64,000 nucleotides of DNA, from positions 98,617 through 162,616 of the forward strand of contig JAIBAX010000003.1 in NCBI GenBank assembly GCA_019694955.1, given 5' to 3'. Under the pieces are notes generated by a model. That model was not told the origin of the DNA. It saw only the letters and a list, made by a program, of their open reading frames with translations, and did no database searches. The stretch is from Chitinophagales bacterium (GTDB lineage: Bacteria; Bacteroidota; Bacteroidia; Chitinophagales; JADIYW01). How positions within the stretch are numbered: the stretch's first letter is position 1; every line of letters begins with the position of its first letter. The position numbers and the translations under genes are program-made. Below are positions 35,290-43,976 of this stretch, piece after piece.

Positions 35290-35862
35290 TTATCCCAAAA
35301 CCTTCATAATCCTATCCTCCACCACTTCTACCAGATGTTGCGGACGGTATTGACGCCATGGTATATCATTAAATTGTTCTCCTATTTGCAAGTAATAATG
35401 GATATTTTCTGTTCTCATCTCTTTGACAACATGGTCGCGAAAATTGATGCCAACCATCCAGCCACCCTCATCGATGATGTCTTCAAACCACTCTTCATAA
35501 TAACAATTATCGGAAGCGTGAAAATTTAGGACGTTCTCTCCAATTAAAATAAATTTGCTGACACCTTCTTCAATTAACACATCAATGATATCTCTCTTCA
35601 AAAACATGATATCATTTTCAATAACATCATTCCACTCCCCCAAAAGTTCTATGATGGCATATTCCTTCTTATAGTCGGCCATCAGAATTTTGAGGTATAG
35701 CGTGTTGCTACCAAAAAAATCCCACTGCGGATGTATATAAAAATTGTAAATCGTCTCCGAATATTCAAACTCACTGTATTCTTTTCCATGGTATGGAGAC
35801 TTGCTATCATCTTCCGTTCGGTATAAATGTCGCCAGTTATAGAATGGTTCAATATGCTGCAT
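35290..35862 (-). CDS. Conserved hypothetical protein
   Basis: The 190-residue protein starts at ATG 35862 (MQHIEPFYNWRHLYRTEDDS), 1 bp after the stop of the upstream kinase gene. The longer frame from 35940 lies inside that kinase and is rejected. It contains EFEYSETIYNFYIHPQWDFF, IIELLGEWNDVIENDIMFLK and FILIGENVLNFHASDN, a pattern I recall as conserved across Bacteroidetes without an assigned function. There is no signal peptide. It is probably cytoplasmic and co-transcribed with the kinase. Confidence 0.7.
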   Translation of the reverse strand: MQHIEPFYNWRHLYRTEDDSKSPYHGKEYSEFEYSETIYNFYIHPQWDFFGSNTLYLKILMADYKKEYAIIELLGEWNDVIENDIMFLKRDIIDVLIEEGVSKFILIGENVLNFHASDNCYYEEWFEDIIDEGGWMVGINFRDHVVKEMRTENIHYYLQIGEQFNDIPWRQYRPQHLVEVVEDRIMKVLG

Positions 35863-35863
35863 A

Positions 35864-36709
35864 TTACAAGGGATTTTGAAGTAAGTAATGGCCCAACTCC
35901 TGAATAGGTTTTTGCACAAATCTTCCCACCGTACATCCAAATGCGCTCGCTACCGATGCCAGTTCTTCCCGAAAATTAATGGCAATAGAACCAACAAAAT
36001 GCACAGGTACGTCCTTATGCCGCTCAAAACATGCTACATGAACGGCAAAAAACGCTGCAAAGCCTTCCTTCAAAAGCTGTTGCGTATACGCGTGCGACCT
36101 ATGTTCTGACAACAACACGGCAAATGAAGCTAGAAAGCGATTGGGACTTTCTTCATTATAGACTCTTTTAAGCAAAACCTCTTCATCACTTTCGAACCTT
36201 TCCTTCCACGAATGAAGCAACACTTCAGGTAGCTGATGATAAAAATAATCTTTTAGCAGTTGCTTGCCAAAATACACGCCACCCGCTTCATCTCCTAAAA
36301 CATATCCCAAAGAAAGCACTTTTTTATGGTGCTTTTCGCCATCAAAATATACCGAATTTGAACCTGTACCAATAATACAAGCAATGCCGGGCTTCCCTTG
36401 GCAAAGAGCAATGACGGCGGCATCCAGATCATGGCGCACATGTATCTGCGACAATGGAAAGTGTACACGCAAAGCATTTTCAACCTTAAGATTTCGTTCA
36501 GGATGCGAACATCCGGCACCGAAGAAATAGACAGCCTCTATTTTTTCACCCATTTGCGTTAAAGCTTCATTATAACCAATATGCTCAGAAATAAATGCTT
36601 CTGCATGTATCATTGGATTAAAACCAATGGTACTAAAGCTAAACTGTTGTTGTTTATCCAATGCCAACCAATCCGTCTTTGTACTGCCACTATCTGCTAC
36701 CAATATCAT
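35864..36709 (-). CDS. BadF/BadG-type N-acetylglucosamine kinase-like ATPase
   Basis: The 281-residue ASKHA kinase has the phosphate-1 loop MILVADSGSTKTDWLALDKQ, the phosphate-2 loop GIACIIGTGSNSVYFDG and the adenosine-region GYVLGDEAGGVYFGKQLLKD. This is the Bacteroidetes N-acetylglucosamine kinase pattern for amino-sugar salvage or murein recycling. The length is normal. Its promoter region contains an inverted pair of REP palindromes (36741-36782). Confidence 0.8.
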   Translation of the reverse strand: MILVADSGSTKTDWLALDKQQQFSFSTIGFNPMIHAEAFISEHIGYNEALTQMGEKIEAVYFFGAGCSHPERNLKVENALRVHFPLSQIHVRHDLDAAVIALCQGKPGIACIIGTGSNSVYFDGEKHHKKVLSLGYVLGDEAGGVYFGKQLLKDYFYHQLPEVLLHSWKERFESDEEVLLKRVYNEESPNRFLASFAVLLSEHRSHAYTQQLLKEGFAAFFAVHVACFERHKDVPVHFVGSIAINFREELASVASAFGCTVGRFVQKPIQELGHYLLQNPL

Positions 36710-36740
36710 GTTTCAAAAATAACTTTATTCGAGAAATATT

Positions 36741-36782
36741 CAACCTCGGAGGTTGGATTAAATTATCCAACCTCCGAGGTTG
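36741..36782. repeat. Inverted pair of REP-like palindromes
   Basis: CAACCTCGGAGGTTG (36741-36755) and its reverse complement CAACCTCCGAGGTTG (36768-36782) are separated by 12 bp. This paired, opposite arrangement is the classical REP/BIME form mobilised by Y1 (RAYT) transposases. It lies between two divergent genes. Confidence 0.85.
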
Positions 36783-36815
36783 ATACAAAAAAAAATGCTA
36801 CTTTCGCCCTAAAAA

Positions 36816-37496
36816 ATGGCAACTTCTAAAACAGCATTGATCGCAGGTGCAACCGGGCTAGTAGGTTCTTATTGCCTTGACCTTCTTTTAAATGATAACT
36901 ATTACGAAAAAGTCATCGTCATCACACGTAGAAGCACCGGAAAAACACATAGGAAAATGAAAGAAGTCCTCGTCGACTTCGACCATCTTGAAAATTATAG
37001 CAACGAATTAGTAGCAGACCATATCTTTTGCTGCTTAGGTACCACCATAAAAACTGCAGGTTCGAAAGAAAAATTCGTTTCAGTAGATAAAAACTATCCT
37101 GTTAGCCTTGCCAAAGTCTGTCGAGCAACAGGCGCTACCGAGTTCTTAGTCATCTCTGCCATGGGTGCCGACAGACATTCGTGGATTTTTTACAATAAGG
37201 TAAAAGGAGCTATGCAGGAAGAAATATTAAAAATCGGCTACCCTTCCGTACACATTGTACAACCGTCTTTAATCATGGGTGAGCGCAGCGAAAAAAGAAA
37301 CGGCGAAAAAATGGCGCAAGTCTTCTTTGAAAATATGGGTTTCCTCTTCCGTGGTCCATTTAAAAAATATGCCGGAATAGAGGCAAAAACCATCGCCGCC
37401 GCAATGGTGTATTATGCCAAAGAAGGTACAAAAGGCACGCATATACACACCTCCGATCAGCTACAACAGGTTTGGGATGATTTTTATGCAAAATAG
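36816..37496 (+). CDS. NAD(P)-binding SDR-like oxidoreductase
   Basis: The 226-residue protein has a Rossmann start TALIAGATGLVGSYCLDLLL. The atypical-SDR pattern continues with IFCCLGTTIKTAGSKEKFVS, FLVISAMGADRHSWIFYNKV and VHIVQPSLIMGERSEKRNGE. It resembles the HTATIP2/YwnB group of NAD(P)H-dependent reductases with a YNKVK active-site region (Tyr and Lys). The substrate is unknown. TACTTTCG 10 bp before the ATG is a possible -7 element. Confidence 0.8.
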   Translation: MATSKTALIAGATGLVGSYCLDLLLNDNYYEKVIVITRRSTGKTHRKMKEVLVDFDHLENYSNELVADHIFCCLGTTIKTAGSKEKFVSVDKNYPVSLAKVCRATGATEFLVISAMGADRHSWIFYNKVKGAMQEEILKIGYPSVHIVQPSLIMGERSEKRNGEKMAQVFFENMGFLFRGPFKKYAGIEAKTIAAAMVYYAKEGTKGTHIHTSDQLQQVWDDFYAK

Positions 37497-37582
37497 AACC
37501 ACCAGCATTTAATTGCCATAACTCGTTCATTTTCCCTTCCCTGCTTGTATTTATTTTCTTACCTTAGCGAAAACAATTCTTT

Positions 37583-38941
37583 ATGCCAAAGATTCTAATA
37601 ATCGACGACGAACGCGCCATCAGAAGAACCCTCAAAGAAATCCTTGAATATGAAAAATTTGAGATTCAAGAGGCCGAAGATGGCGAACAAGGAATCGATA
37701 TGATTGCAAAAAATGACTACGATGTTGTTATTTGTGATATCAAAATGCCTAAAAAAGATGGCATAGAAGTATTGGAAGCCGTTGGTCAGATGGGAAAATA
37801 CGTCCCTTTGGTGATGCTCTCCGGACACGGCAATATCGAAACCGCCGTTGAGGCCGTTAAAAAAGGTGCTTTTGACTTTATTCCCAAACCGCCAGATTTA
37901 AATCGCTTGCTGATCACTATCCGCAATGCGATGGATAAATCTACCCTCATCACCGAGACAAAAGTACTTAAAAGAAAGGTGGCCAAAACAACAGAAATCA
38001 TCGGCAAATCTGAGCCTATAACCAAAATTCTAAACGATATCGAAAAAGTTGCACCCACAGAAGCTCGGGTGCTCATCACCGGAGAAAATGGCTCGGGAAA
38101 AGAATTGGTAGCCCGTTGGCTGCATGAAAAAAGTAACCGCGCCAATGGCCCATTGGTAGAAGTAAACTGCGCCGCCATACCATCAGAACTCATTGAAAGC
38201 GAACTCTTCGGGCATGAGAAGGGCGCTTTCACCTCCGCCATAAAACAGCGCATTGGAAAGTTTGAAGAAGCAAATGGCGGCACATTATTCTTAGATGAAA
38301 TCGGCGATATGAGCCTGTCCGCACAAGCGAAAGTATTGCGTGCATTACAAGAAAATAAAATCACCCGTGTGGGTGGCGAAAAAGAAATAAAAGTAGATGT
38401 CCGTGTAGTAGCTGCTACCAATAAAGACCTCCTCAAAGAAACCGAAGCCGGTAGGTTCCGCATGGACCTCTACCATAGATTGGGTGTCATACTCATACAT
38501 GTACCGTCCCTCAATGAACGAAAATCGGATATTCCCCTATTGTGCGATTATTTCCTAGACAATATTTGTGGTGAATATGGCATGGCAAGAAAAGAAATCA
38601 GCCCAGAAGGATTAGAACTTCTCCAGAAAAGAAACTGGACAGGCAATATCCGCGAATTACGCAATATCGTAGAAAGATTGGTCATCATGTCCGGCAGCAC
38701 CATCACCTACGATGATGTAGATAGATATTGCAGTGTTGGCGGACAAAAAAATGTTGCGAATGATCCCAATTTTGACAACTTCAACGATTTGCAACAGTTT
38801 TCTGATTATATGAAGAAAAGTTTCATAGAAAGCAAACTCGAAAGAACAGGTTGGAGCGTCTCCAAAGCTTCCGAACTCTTAGGCATCAACAAAGACGAAC
38901 TTCAAAAACAAATGGAAGATTTCGGATTGGTAAGGAGATAA
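37583..38941 (+). CDS. Sigma-54-dependent response regulator (NtrC family)
   Basis: The 452-residue regulator has three domains. A receiver occupies 1-120 with the phosphorylatable Asp in VVICDIKMPKKDG. An AAA+ domain occupies about 145-375 with GENGSGKELVARWL (Walker A), GAFTSAIKQRIGKFEEANGG, GTLFLDEIGDMSL (Walker B) and WTGNIRELRNIVERL. A Fis-like helix-turn-helix lies at the end (WSVSKASELLGINKDELQKQ). The sigma-54 contact loop reads GAFTSA instead of GAFTGA, as in many Bacteroidetes regulators. No sensor kinase is adjacent. Confidence 0.92.
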   Translation: MPKILIIDDERAIRRTLKEILEYEKFEIQEAEDGEQGIDMIAKNDYDVVICDIKMPKKDGIEVLEAVGQMGKYVPLVMLSGHGNIETAVEAVKKGAFDFIPKPPDLNRLLITIRNAMDKSTLITETKVLKRKVAKTTEIIGKSEPITKILNDIEKVAPTEARVLITGENGSGKELVARWLHEKSNRANGPLVEVNCAAIPSELIESELFGHEKGAFTSAIKQRIGKFEEANGGTLFLDEIGDMSLSAQAKVLRALQENKITRVGGEKEIKVDVRVVAATNKDLLKETEAGRFRMDLYHRLGVILIHVPSLNERKSDIPLLCDYFLDNICGEYGMARKEISPEGLELLQKRNWTGNIRELRNIVERLVIMSGSTITYDDVDRYCSVGGQKNVANDPNFDNFNDLQQFSDYMKKSFIESKLERTGWSVSKASELLGINKDELQKQMEDFGLVRR

Positions 38942-39436
38942 AGGGTTCACGGTTCTCAGTTCACAGTTCACGGACGTTCACGGAAATTTGGGGATTTGGG
39001 AATGTGAGGATTTGAAGATGTGAGGATTTGGAGATGTGAGAATTGTTCACAGGCGTTTACAGAAATGTCGCATTACGCAATACGAATATCGCTGTACTAA
39101 AAAAGGTTCACAGTTCACGGACTTTTGGTATGTGAGGATTTGGAAATTTGGAGATGTGAGAATTGTTCACAGGCGTTTACAGAAATGTCGCATTACGCTA
39201 TACGAATATCGCTGGACTAACTAGATTCTCGGACATTTGGGAATGTGAGGATTTGGAGATGTGAGAATTGTTCACAGGCGTTTACAAAAATGTCGCATTA
39301 CGCAATACGCACATCGCTGTACTAACTAGGGGGATGTAGAAATCTGCGTGAACTTTGTGAAAAATCTTGGCGTACTTAGTGGTTAAGGAATATCACAAAG
39401 TTATCACAAGACGCACTACGCACATCGCTGTACTAA
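38942..39436. repeat. Non-coding tandem-like repeat block
   Basis: A unit of about 70 bp (GAGATGTGAGAATTGTTCAC, AGGCGTTTACAGAAATGTCG, CATTACGCAATACG, ATCGCTGTACTAA) occurs at 39031-39100, 39151-39220 and 39256-39325. A partial unit reaches the stop codon of the gene at 39437. Period lengths are 120 and 105 bp. Upstream, short phrases such as GTTCACGG and GTGAGGATTTGG also repeat. Stop-free frames here are accidental. Confidence 0.75.
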
Positions 39437-40060
39437 TTACTTATTCTTCGCCGATTCCTTGGAGTATTTCCACAAGTAAAAATAGTGCATGGCATAGGCT
39501 TCAAAGATATTGATTGCTTTCGCACCGCCCAAATACTTCGCCTCTATAAATGCCTTGCTCGTTTTTTCTAAAAGCTGTGCCGCCACATACGTTTCTTCTA
39601 TATTTGCACCCAAACATATAGACATTCCATTGTCCATCACCGCAGCAAAGCGTCCATTCAAGGCTGCCTTAGCTTTAATAATATTCTTCTGTACATCATC
39701 ACCCAATGTAACAAACCTGACAGTAGGTCCCAGCAACTGTGCCTGATCATCCAATATCGGCGGCACTACCGCTCGAACCTGCCCTGCATATTCCTGCTTG
39801 GTAAAAAAAACCGTCTGTATTTGTTTCCTAGAAGCAAAAATCTTTCTTGCCAACTCCACTTCAAATTCCTTCTGCTGAATACCTATATCAATCACCTGTG
39901 GCAACTTAAACGGTGCTGATATTGCCACTGCCGAATGTTCGTTCATCTTTTGAATGATGGTCACCACCTCCACCTTACCCCAACTCTTGTACCCTTCGGC
40001 AACGCCGTTAAAATATTCCTCCACACCCGTCAAATCGGTTGCCAATACTTTTGCTATCAT
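39437..40060 (-). CDS. Degenerate class II aldolase-like protein
   Basis: The 207-residue cytoplasmic protein overlaps the upstream class II aldolase by 4 bp. The fold pattern is similar (VRAVVPPILDDQAQLLGPTV, ALNGRFAAVMDNGMSICLGA, IEETYVAAQLLEKTSKAFIE), including the late 'NG-x-x-x-x-G' and 'E-x-x-Y/F' helix of class II aldolases. However, the metal-binding histidine pair and catalytic glutamate are not evident. It may be a regulatory or structural partner of its neighbour. Confidence 0.6.
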   Translation of the reverse strand: MIAKVLATDLTGVEEYFNGVAEGYKSWGKVEVVTIIQKMNEHSAVAISAPFKLPQVIDIGIQQKEFEVELARKIFASRKQIQTVFFTKQEYAGQVRAVVPPILDDQAQLLGPTVRFVTLGDDVQKNIIKAKAALNGRFAAVMDNGMSICLGANIEETYVAAQLLEKTSKAFIEAKYLGGAKAINIFEAYAMHYFYLWKYSKESAKNK

Positions 40061-40647
40061 GCCGCCGTACTTTTTAGGTGTTGCAAATATTTTTCACAAG
40101 CATCTTCCAATGTTCGACACACCAAAAATGCATCTTCCAGAGATTTCCCACAACACACCACTCCATGATTCGCCATCAATGCCGCGTGCGTAACACCTAC
40201 AGCCTTTGCCGTTTCTACGGTTATCTTCTTCGTATTCGGCAACGCATAGGGTGCAGCCTTAATGATGGCGCCACCTAAAATTTGGCGGTGTTGCTCCTCT
40301 AATACGACAACATCTTTTTGCGCCGCCGCAATAATCGAAGCATACATCTGGTGGGTATGGATAACGGCCGACACCTCAGCCCTGGTTTTATACAACTCGC
40401 AGTGCAACTTCAACTCTGATGAAGGTTTGATACTTCCCTCGTATTTCAACGTATAAATATCTACCAATACCATATCATACGGCGTCAACTCATCATACTT
40501 TCTACCACTCGGCGTTATCACCATCCTGCGGTCATCCACCTTAACACTTACATTTCCCCAAGTGCGTGCCACCAATCCCTCCTTCAACAATTGTCTTCCG
40601 GCATTGCAAACGATTTCTTTTGCTTCGTCAATTCCCATTCTATACAT
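40057..40647 (-). CDS. Class II (zinc) aldolase, FucA/AraD-like
   Basis: The 196-residue class II aldolase has the family sequence RTWGNVSVKVDDRRMVITPS, the catalytic glutamate in KPSSELKLHCELYK, metal histidines in AVIHTHQMYASI and a third in ALMANHGVVCCG. Such enzymes reversibly cleave sugar phosphates to dihydroxyacetone phosphate plus an aldehyde, or epimerise ribulose phosphate. Its position downstream of an FGGY kinase and an aminotransferase fits a sugar or amino-alcohol degradation route. An ATG at 40638 is an alternative start. Confidence 0.85.
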   Translation of the reverse strand: MYRMGIDEAKEIVCNAGRQLLKEGLVARTWGNVSVKVDDRRMVITPSGRKYDELTPYDMVLVDIYTLKYEGSIKPSSELKLHCELYKTRAEVSAVIHTHQMYASIIAAAQKDVVVLEEQHRQILGGAIIKAAPYALPNTKKITVETAKAVGVTHAALMANHGVVCCGKSLEDAFLVCRTLEDACEKYLQHLKSTAA

Positions 40648-40697
40648 TTAAACTATTCAAATTTAACATTCAACATTTATAACTTATCATTCAATCA

Positions 40698-40782
40698 AAT
40701 GGCGCCCGGGCGTGTGTTCCGTTTGTACTCCTCCCTCGCTACCGCTCACTGCGGGGTACCACTTCACCCACTGGCGCAAAAC
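40698..40782. repeat. Dispersed intergenic element, copy B
   Basis: The longest copy of the ATGGCGCC...TGGCGCA element: AATGGCGCCCGGGCGTGTG, TTCCGTTTGTACTCCTC, GCTACCGCTCACTGCGGGG, TACCACTTCACCCACTGGCG. It breaks the otherwise tight operon between the aldolase and FGGY kinase genes (gap 40648-40841, no gene seen). Other copies are at 873 and 48865. Confidence 0.65.
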
Positions 40783-40841
40783 ATCTTACTATTATAAAAC
40801 ATTCATTCACAACAAAATTCGCATCTTATGAATCCAAAACA

Positions 40842-42377
40842 CTATTCATTTATAGCAAACTTCTCTCCATTCACTTCCAAATAGAGATGCTTCAACGAAT
40901 GATACAATTTCTTATACGTCTGGTAATTATCATCATAAATCTTCCTATCTTTTAATGTAGGTTGGAACCTTTGTTTGATAGTGATAATCTGATGAATATC
41001 AGAGAATTTTTCGATGGTACCACTGCCAATCATCGCACATATTGCCACACCTAAAGCGCCAGCCATTTTTGGCTCGCTGGCTACCAATACCTCTCTACCG
41101 GTGATATTGGCAATAATTTGCATCCATGTATCATTATGGGTGCCACCACCTGTTGCCTTTATCTGTGTGACCCTAAAGCCAAAATCCTTTTCCATATTCT
41201 CCAGTGCCCACCGCAGATTATATGCAATACCTTCGAAATGCGCCCGAACGATATGTCCCCTTGTATGGTCATGCGTCATATTAAATACCGTAGAACGGGT
41301 AGTAGTGGTACTTACGGGACAACGCTCCCCTAAAAACCAAGGCGTAACAATCAACTGGTCGCAGCCGGGTGGTGCAGATTTTGCTTCTTCTTCGATATAA
41401 GCAAACAATTCCTTTTCTGTCATTTGTTGCTTTTCGGTTGGATAAAATGTCTTTATCAGCCAATCCGTATTAGCCCCCGCCGACTCTGTTATGCCTACCA
41501 CTAAATTTTGTTCCGGATTGGCACTCTGCAAACACACCGCCCCGTTCTTAAATTTTGGAGATTTCGCTGTTGAAATACCTACCCATGCCGAAGTACCCGT
41601 ATATATATGTGCTTCTCCCTCACCAATAGCAGTCGTTCCTACCGCAGCACTCTGTGTGTCGTCACAGCCACCATACACTGCAATACCCGGTATCAAACCC
41701 ATTTCCTGTGCTGCTGTTTCCGTCAGCCCACCCACCAAATCTGTAGACTTTACTAAATCCGGCAATTTCTCTGTTCCAATTCCCGTTAATTTAAAGAAAA
41801 TTCGCTCCCAATCTTTCTTTTTAAGATCAAAAGCATAAGAACATGCACCCGACCATTCTGCTACCATCTTTCCGGTGCATTTATATTTCATGTAGCCATT
41901 GACATCTAAGAACTTGTACGTTTTATCAAATATCTCCGGCTTCACTTCTTTCAGCCACATCAACTTAGGAATAACATCCTTACCAGTTATCTCAATGCCA
42001 ACAATTGCCTTGAAGACGCTTTTACCCAAAAATTTATTCATCGCCTTTTTAGCCTGTGTCTCAGCACGCCCATCCACCCAAGTAATATTGGGGTATAAAA
42101 CTTCTCCATCCTGCGTAACAGGAATAATACCCATCGCCTGCGTAGAAAAGATAATACCTTTGATTTGATGAAGATCGACTTTTGTTTCTTCCACCATTCT
42201 TCTGGTAGTAACACAAACAGCCGACCAATAATCAGAAGGAATTTGTTCTACCCATCCGGGATGTGGCATATATAACGGATATTCACCAATGGCACTAGCC
42301 AGAATATTTCCTTTTTCATCTACCAAAACAGCCTTTACACTGCTGGTTCCCATATCATATGCCAAAAAATACGGCAT
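40842..42377 (-). CDS. FGGY-family carbohydrate kinase
   Basis: The 511-residue sugar kinase starts with the phosphate-1 loop FLAYDMGTSSVKAVLVDEKG. It has TWVDGRAETQAKKAMN, GGCDDTQSAAVGTTAIGEGE with the FGGY-family signature region, an IYTGTSAWVG phosphate-2 loop and ATGGGTHNDTWMQIIANITG as adenosine motif. It resembles xylulokinase-type enzymes, but the substrate cannot be assigned. Its start abuts the aminotransferase stop, so the two are co-translated. Confidence 0.85.
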   Translation of the reverse strand: MPYFLAYDMGTSSVKAVLVDEKGNILASAIGEYPLYMPHPGWVEQIPSDYWSAVCVTTRRMVEETKVDLHQIKGIIFSTQAMGIIPVTQDGEVLYPNITWVDGRAETQAKKAMNKFLGKSVFKAIVGIEITGKDVIPKLMWLKEVKPEIFDKTYKFLDVNGYMKYKCTGKMVAEWSGACSYAFDLKKKDWERIFFKLTGIGTEKLPDLVKSTDLVGGLTETAAQEMGLIPGIAVYGGCDDTQSAAVGTTAIGEGEAHIYTGTSAWVGISTAKSPKFKNGAVCLQSANPEQNLVVGITESAGANTDWLIKTFYPTEKQQMTEKELFAYIEEEAKSAPPGCDQLIVTPWFLGERCPVSTTTTRSTVFNMTHDHTRGHIVRAHFEGIAYNLRWALENMEKDFGFRVTQIKATGGGTHNDTWMQIIANITGREVLVASEPKMAGALGVAICAMIGSGTIEKFSDIHQIITIKQRFQPTLKDRKIYDDNYQTYKKLYHSLKHLYLEVNGEKFAINE

Positions 42378-43834
42378 TACTTAGGCTTCTTTATGTTCTT
42401 AAATACACGTTCAAACTTATTCAAGGCCTCGTCAACGACCTCATCTGTATCTGCCATGCTGGTATATAGCCTGCTTCCGGCAAGCGTTACAATGCCCTCT
42501 GCCATAAAGGCTGCACCCATTTCCTCCATTAGCTTCTTGCGTTGATCAATTTCTTTTAAAACATTCTTGATATTCAAGAAATTAATCTTTACAAATAATG
42601 TCCCGGCGGTTTCTAAATGGCAGATAGAACCCTGATTATAGGCGATATATGGCAAAGCATATTTGTCAATCAACTCGTTCAGCCCTTTTGTTATTCTATC
42701 TCCGGCTCTTCCTGCTTTTGCGCAGGCATCCGTGCGCTCAATCTCCATCAAGGTATGATATCCGGCACAACAACTCAAAGGATTTGCCGCCATAGTTCCT
42801 CCAACTTTCACTTTCTTGCCCCCTTGTAATCCGGCAGCTAAGCCTTCCATATACTCTTTCTTTCCTCCGATACCTCCGGCAGAAGGATAACCTCCCGCTA
42901 CCACTTTCCCGAAGATTGTTAAATCGGGCGTGACGCCTAAATACCCTTGCGCACCACTCATGCCGACACGAAAAGCAGTGACTACCTCGTCAAAAATCAA
43001 TAAGGCACCGTGCTTATCACAAAGCTCCCGTACTTGTTTCGTATATTCCTTGTATAAGGGATATGTGCCACTCTCTGGTCCCAAAGGCTCCAGTATTACT
43101 GCTGCCGTACCACCTAATACCTTGTTGGCAATCAACCGCATCTCCAATGCATTAATGTCATTAGGAGGAACGGATTGCGTGTGCATCGTCATTCCCATCG
43201 GAATTCCTTTGGCGTCAAAACGCCATGTACCCGGGATTCGCAAACTATATACCATTTGATCACTCCAACCATGGTAGGCACCACCCATTTTTATAATCTT
43301 ATCCTTGCCCGTCACCAGCCTTGCCAATCGCAATGCTGCCATCACACCTTCCGTACCACTTCCTAACATACGAAACATATCCACAGAAGGAATATGCTTA
43401 CAGATAACTTCGGCAAGCTTCAGTTCATACTCATGAAAAAGTCCGGTGGAAGGTCCACAGGTTTCGATAAGTTCAACACATTTCTTTCTAACATATTCAT
43501 AGTTACTACCCAAGACGGTAGGTCCTCCCGCTTGAAGGAAGTCTATATATTTATTCCCATCAATATCGTAAAGATAAGCTCCTTCAGCCTTGCTAAAGGC
43601 CACTGGAAACGGATAGTTGAAAGCAAGATTGTGTTGTACACCTCCCGGTATATACTTACATGCCTCGGCGGTCATTTTTTTTGATTGAGCACAATGCTCA
43701 TCAAAATATTGAAGATATCCTTTCATAGCCTCCTCTTCAACATGCCACAAAGGTTGCGCAACTAACTTACTAAGTTTCTGATATATAGGTTTTATATCAT
43801 GGTATTCGGTGATAGAAAATTCAGATTCACTCAT
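42377..43834 (-). CDS. Class III aminotransferase, glutamate-1-semialdehyde mutase-like
   Basis: The 485-residue PLP enzyme has GAYHGWSDQMVYSLRIPG, LLIFDEVVTAFRVGMSGAQG with the cofactor aspartate, and LTIFGKVVAGGYPSAGGIGG with the Schiff-base lysine. It is longer than HemL (about 430) and has an N-terminal extension, so tetrapyrrole synthesis is not implied. First gene of an operon with an FGGY kinase and class II aldolases, it probably transaminates or isomerises an amino-sugar or amino-alcohol. Confidence 0.8.
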   Translation of the reverse strand: MSESEFSITEYHDIKPIYQKLSKLVAQPLWHVEEEAMKGYLQYFDEHCAQSKKMTAEACKYIPGGVQHNLAFNYPFPVAFSKAEGAYLYDIDGNKYIDFLQAGGPTVLGSNYEYVRKKCVELIETCGPSTGLFHEYELKLAEVICKHIPSVDMFRMLGSGTEGVMAALRLARLVTGKDKIIKMGGAYHGWSDQMVYSLRIPGTWRFDAKGIPMGMTMHTQSVPPNDINALEMRLIANKVLGGTAAVILEPLGPESGTYPLYKEYTKQVRELCDKHGALLIFDEVVTAFRVGMSGAQGYLGVTPDLTIFGKVVAGGYPSAGGIGGKKEYMEGLAAGLQGGKKVKVGGTMAANPLSCCAGYHTLMEIERTDACAKAGRAGDRITKGLNELIDKYALPYIAYNQGSICHLETAGTLFVKINFLNIKNVLKEIDQRKKLMEEMGAAFMAEGIVTLAGSRLYTSMADTDEVVDEALNKFERVFKNIKKPK

Positions 43835-43976
43835 TATTTTTGGTTATATTCTATGCAAAAATAAAGAATTTATCATTACAATTGTCCATCACATATATTT
43901 TGTATCTGAATTTACAATTTTATATTATGCTAAACCTTTGCCGAATAAATAGCATTTTTGGTTTGAAACTTTAGGA

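Noticed and set aside
38220..38260. GAFTSA in place of GAFTGA in the sigma-54 regulator as a sign of lost function
   Set aside because: The Gly-to-Ser form occurs in many intact Bacteroidetes regulators and all ATPase motifs are preserved.
37786..38463. A 225-codon minus-strand frame
   Set aside because: It is the antisense of the sigma-54 regulator's AAA+ domain; the serine-rich composition is a mirror of that gene's codon use.
39036..39224. Open frame of 62 codons with repeated phrases
   Set aside because: It is produced by the repeated non-coding units at 39031-39325; the repeat period explains the peptide repeats.
42377..43834. Annotation of the aminotransferase as HemL (heme pathway)
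   Set aside because: Its length, N-terminal extension and operon with a sugar kinase and aldolases argue against a tetrapyrrole role.
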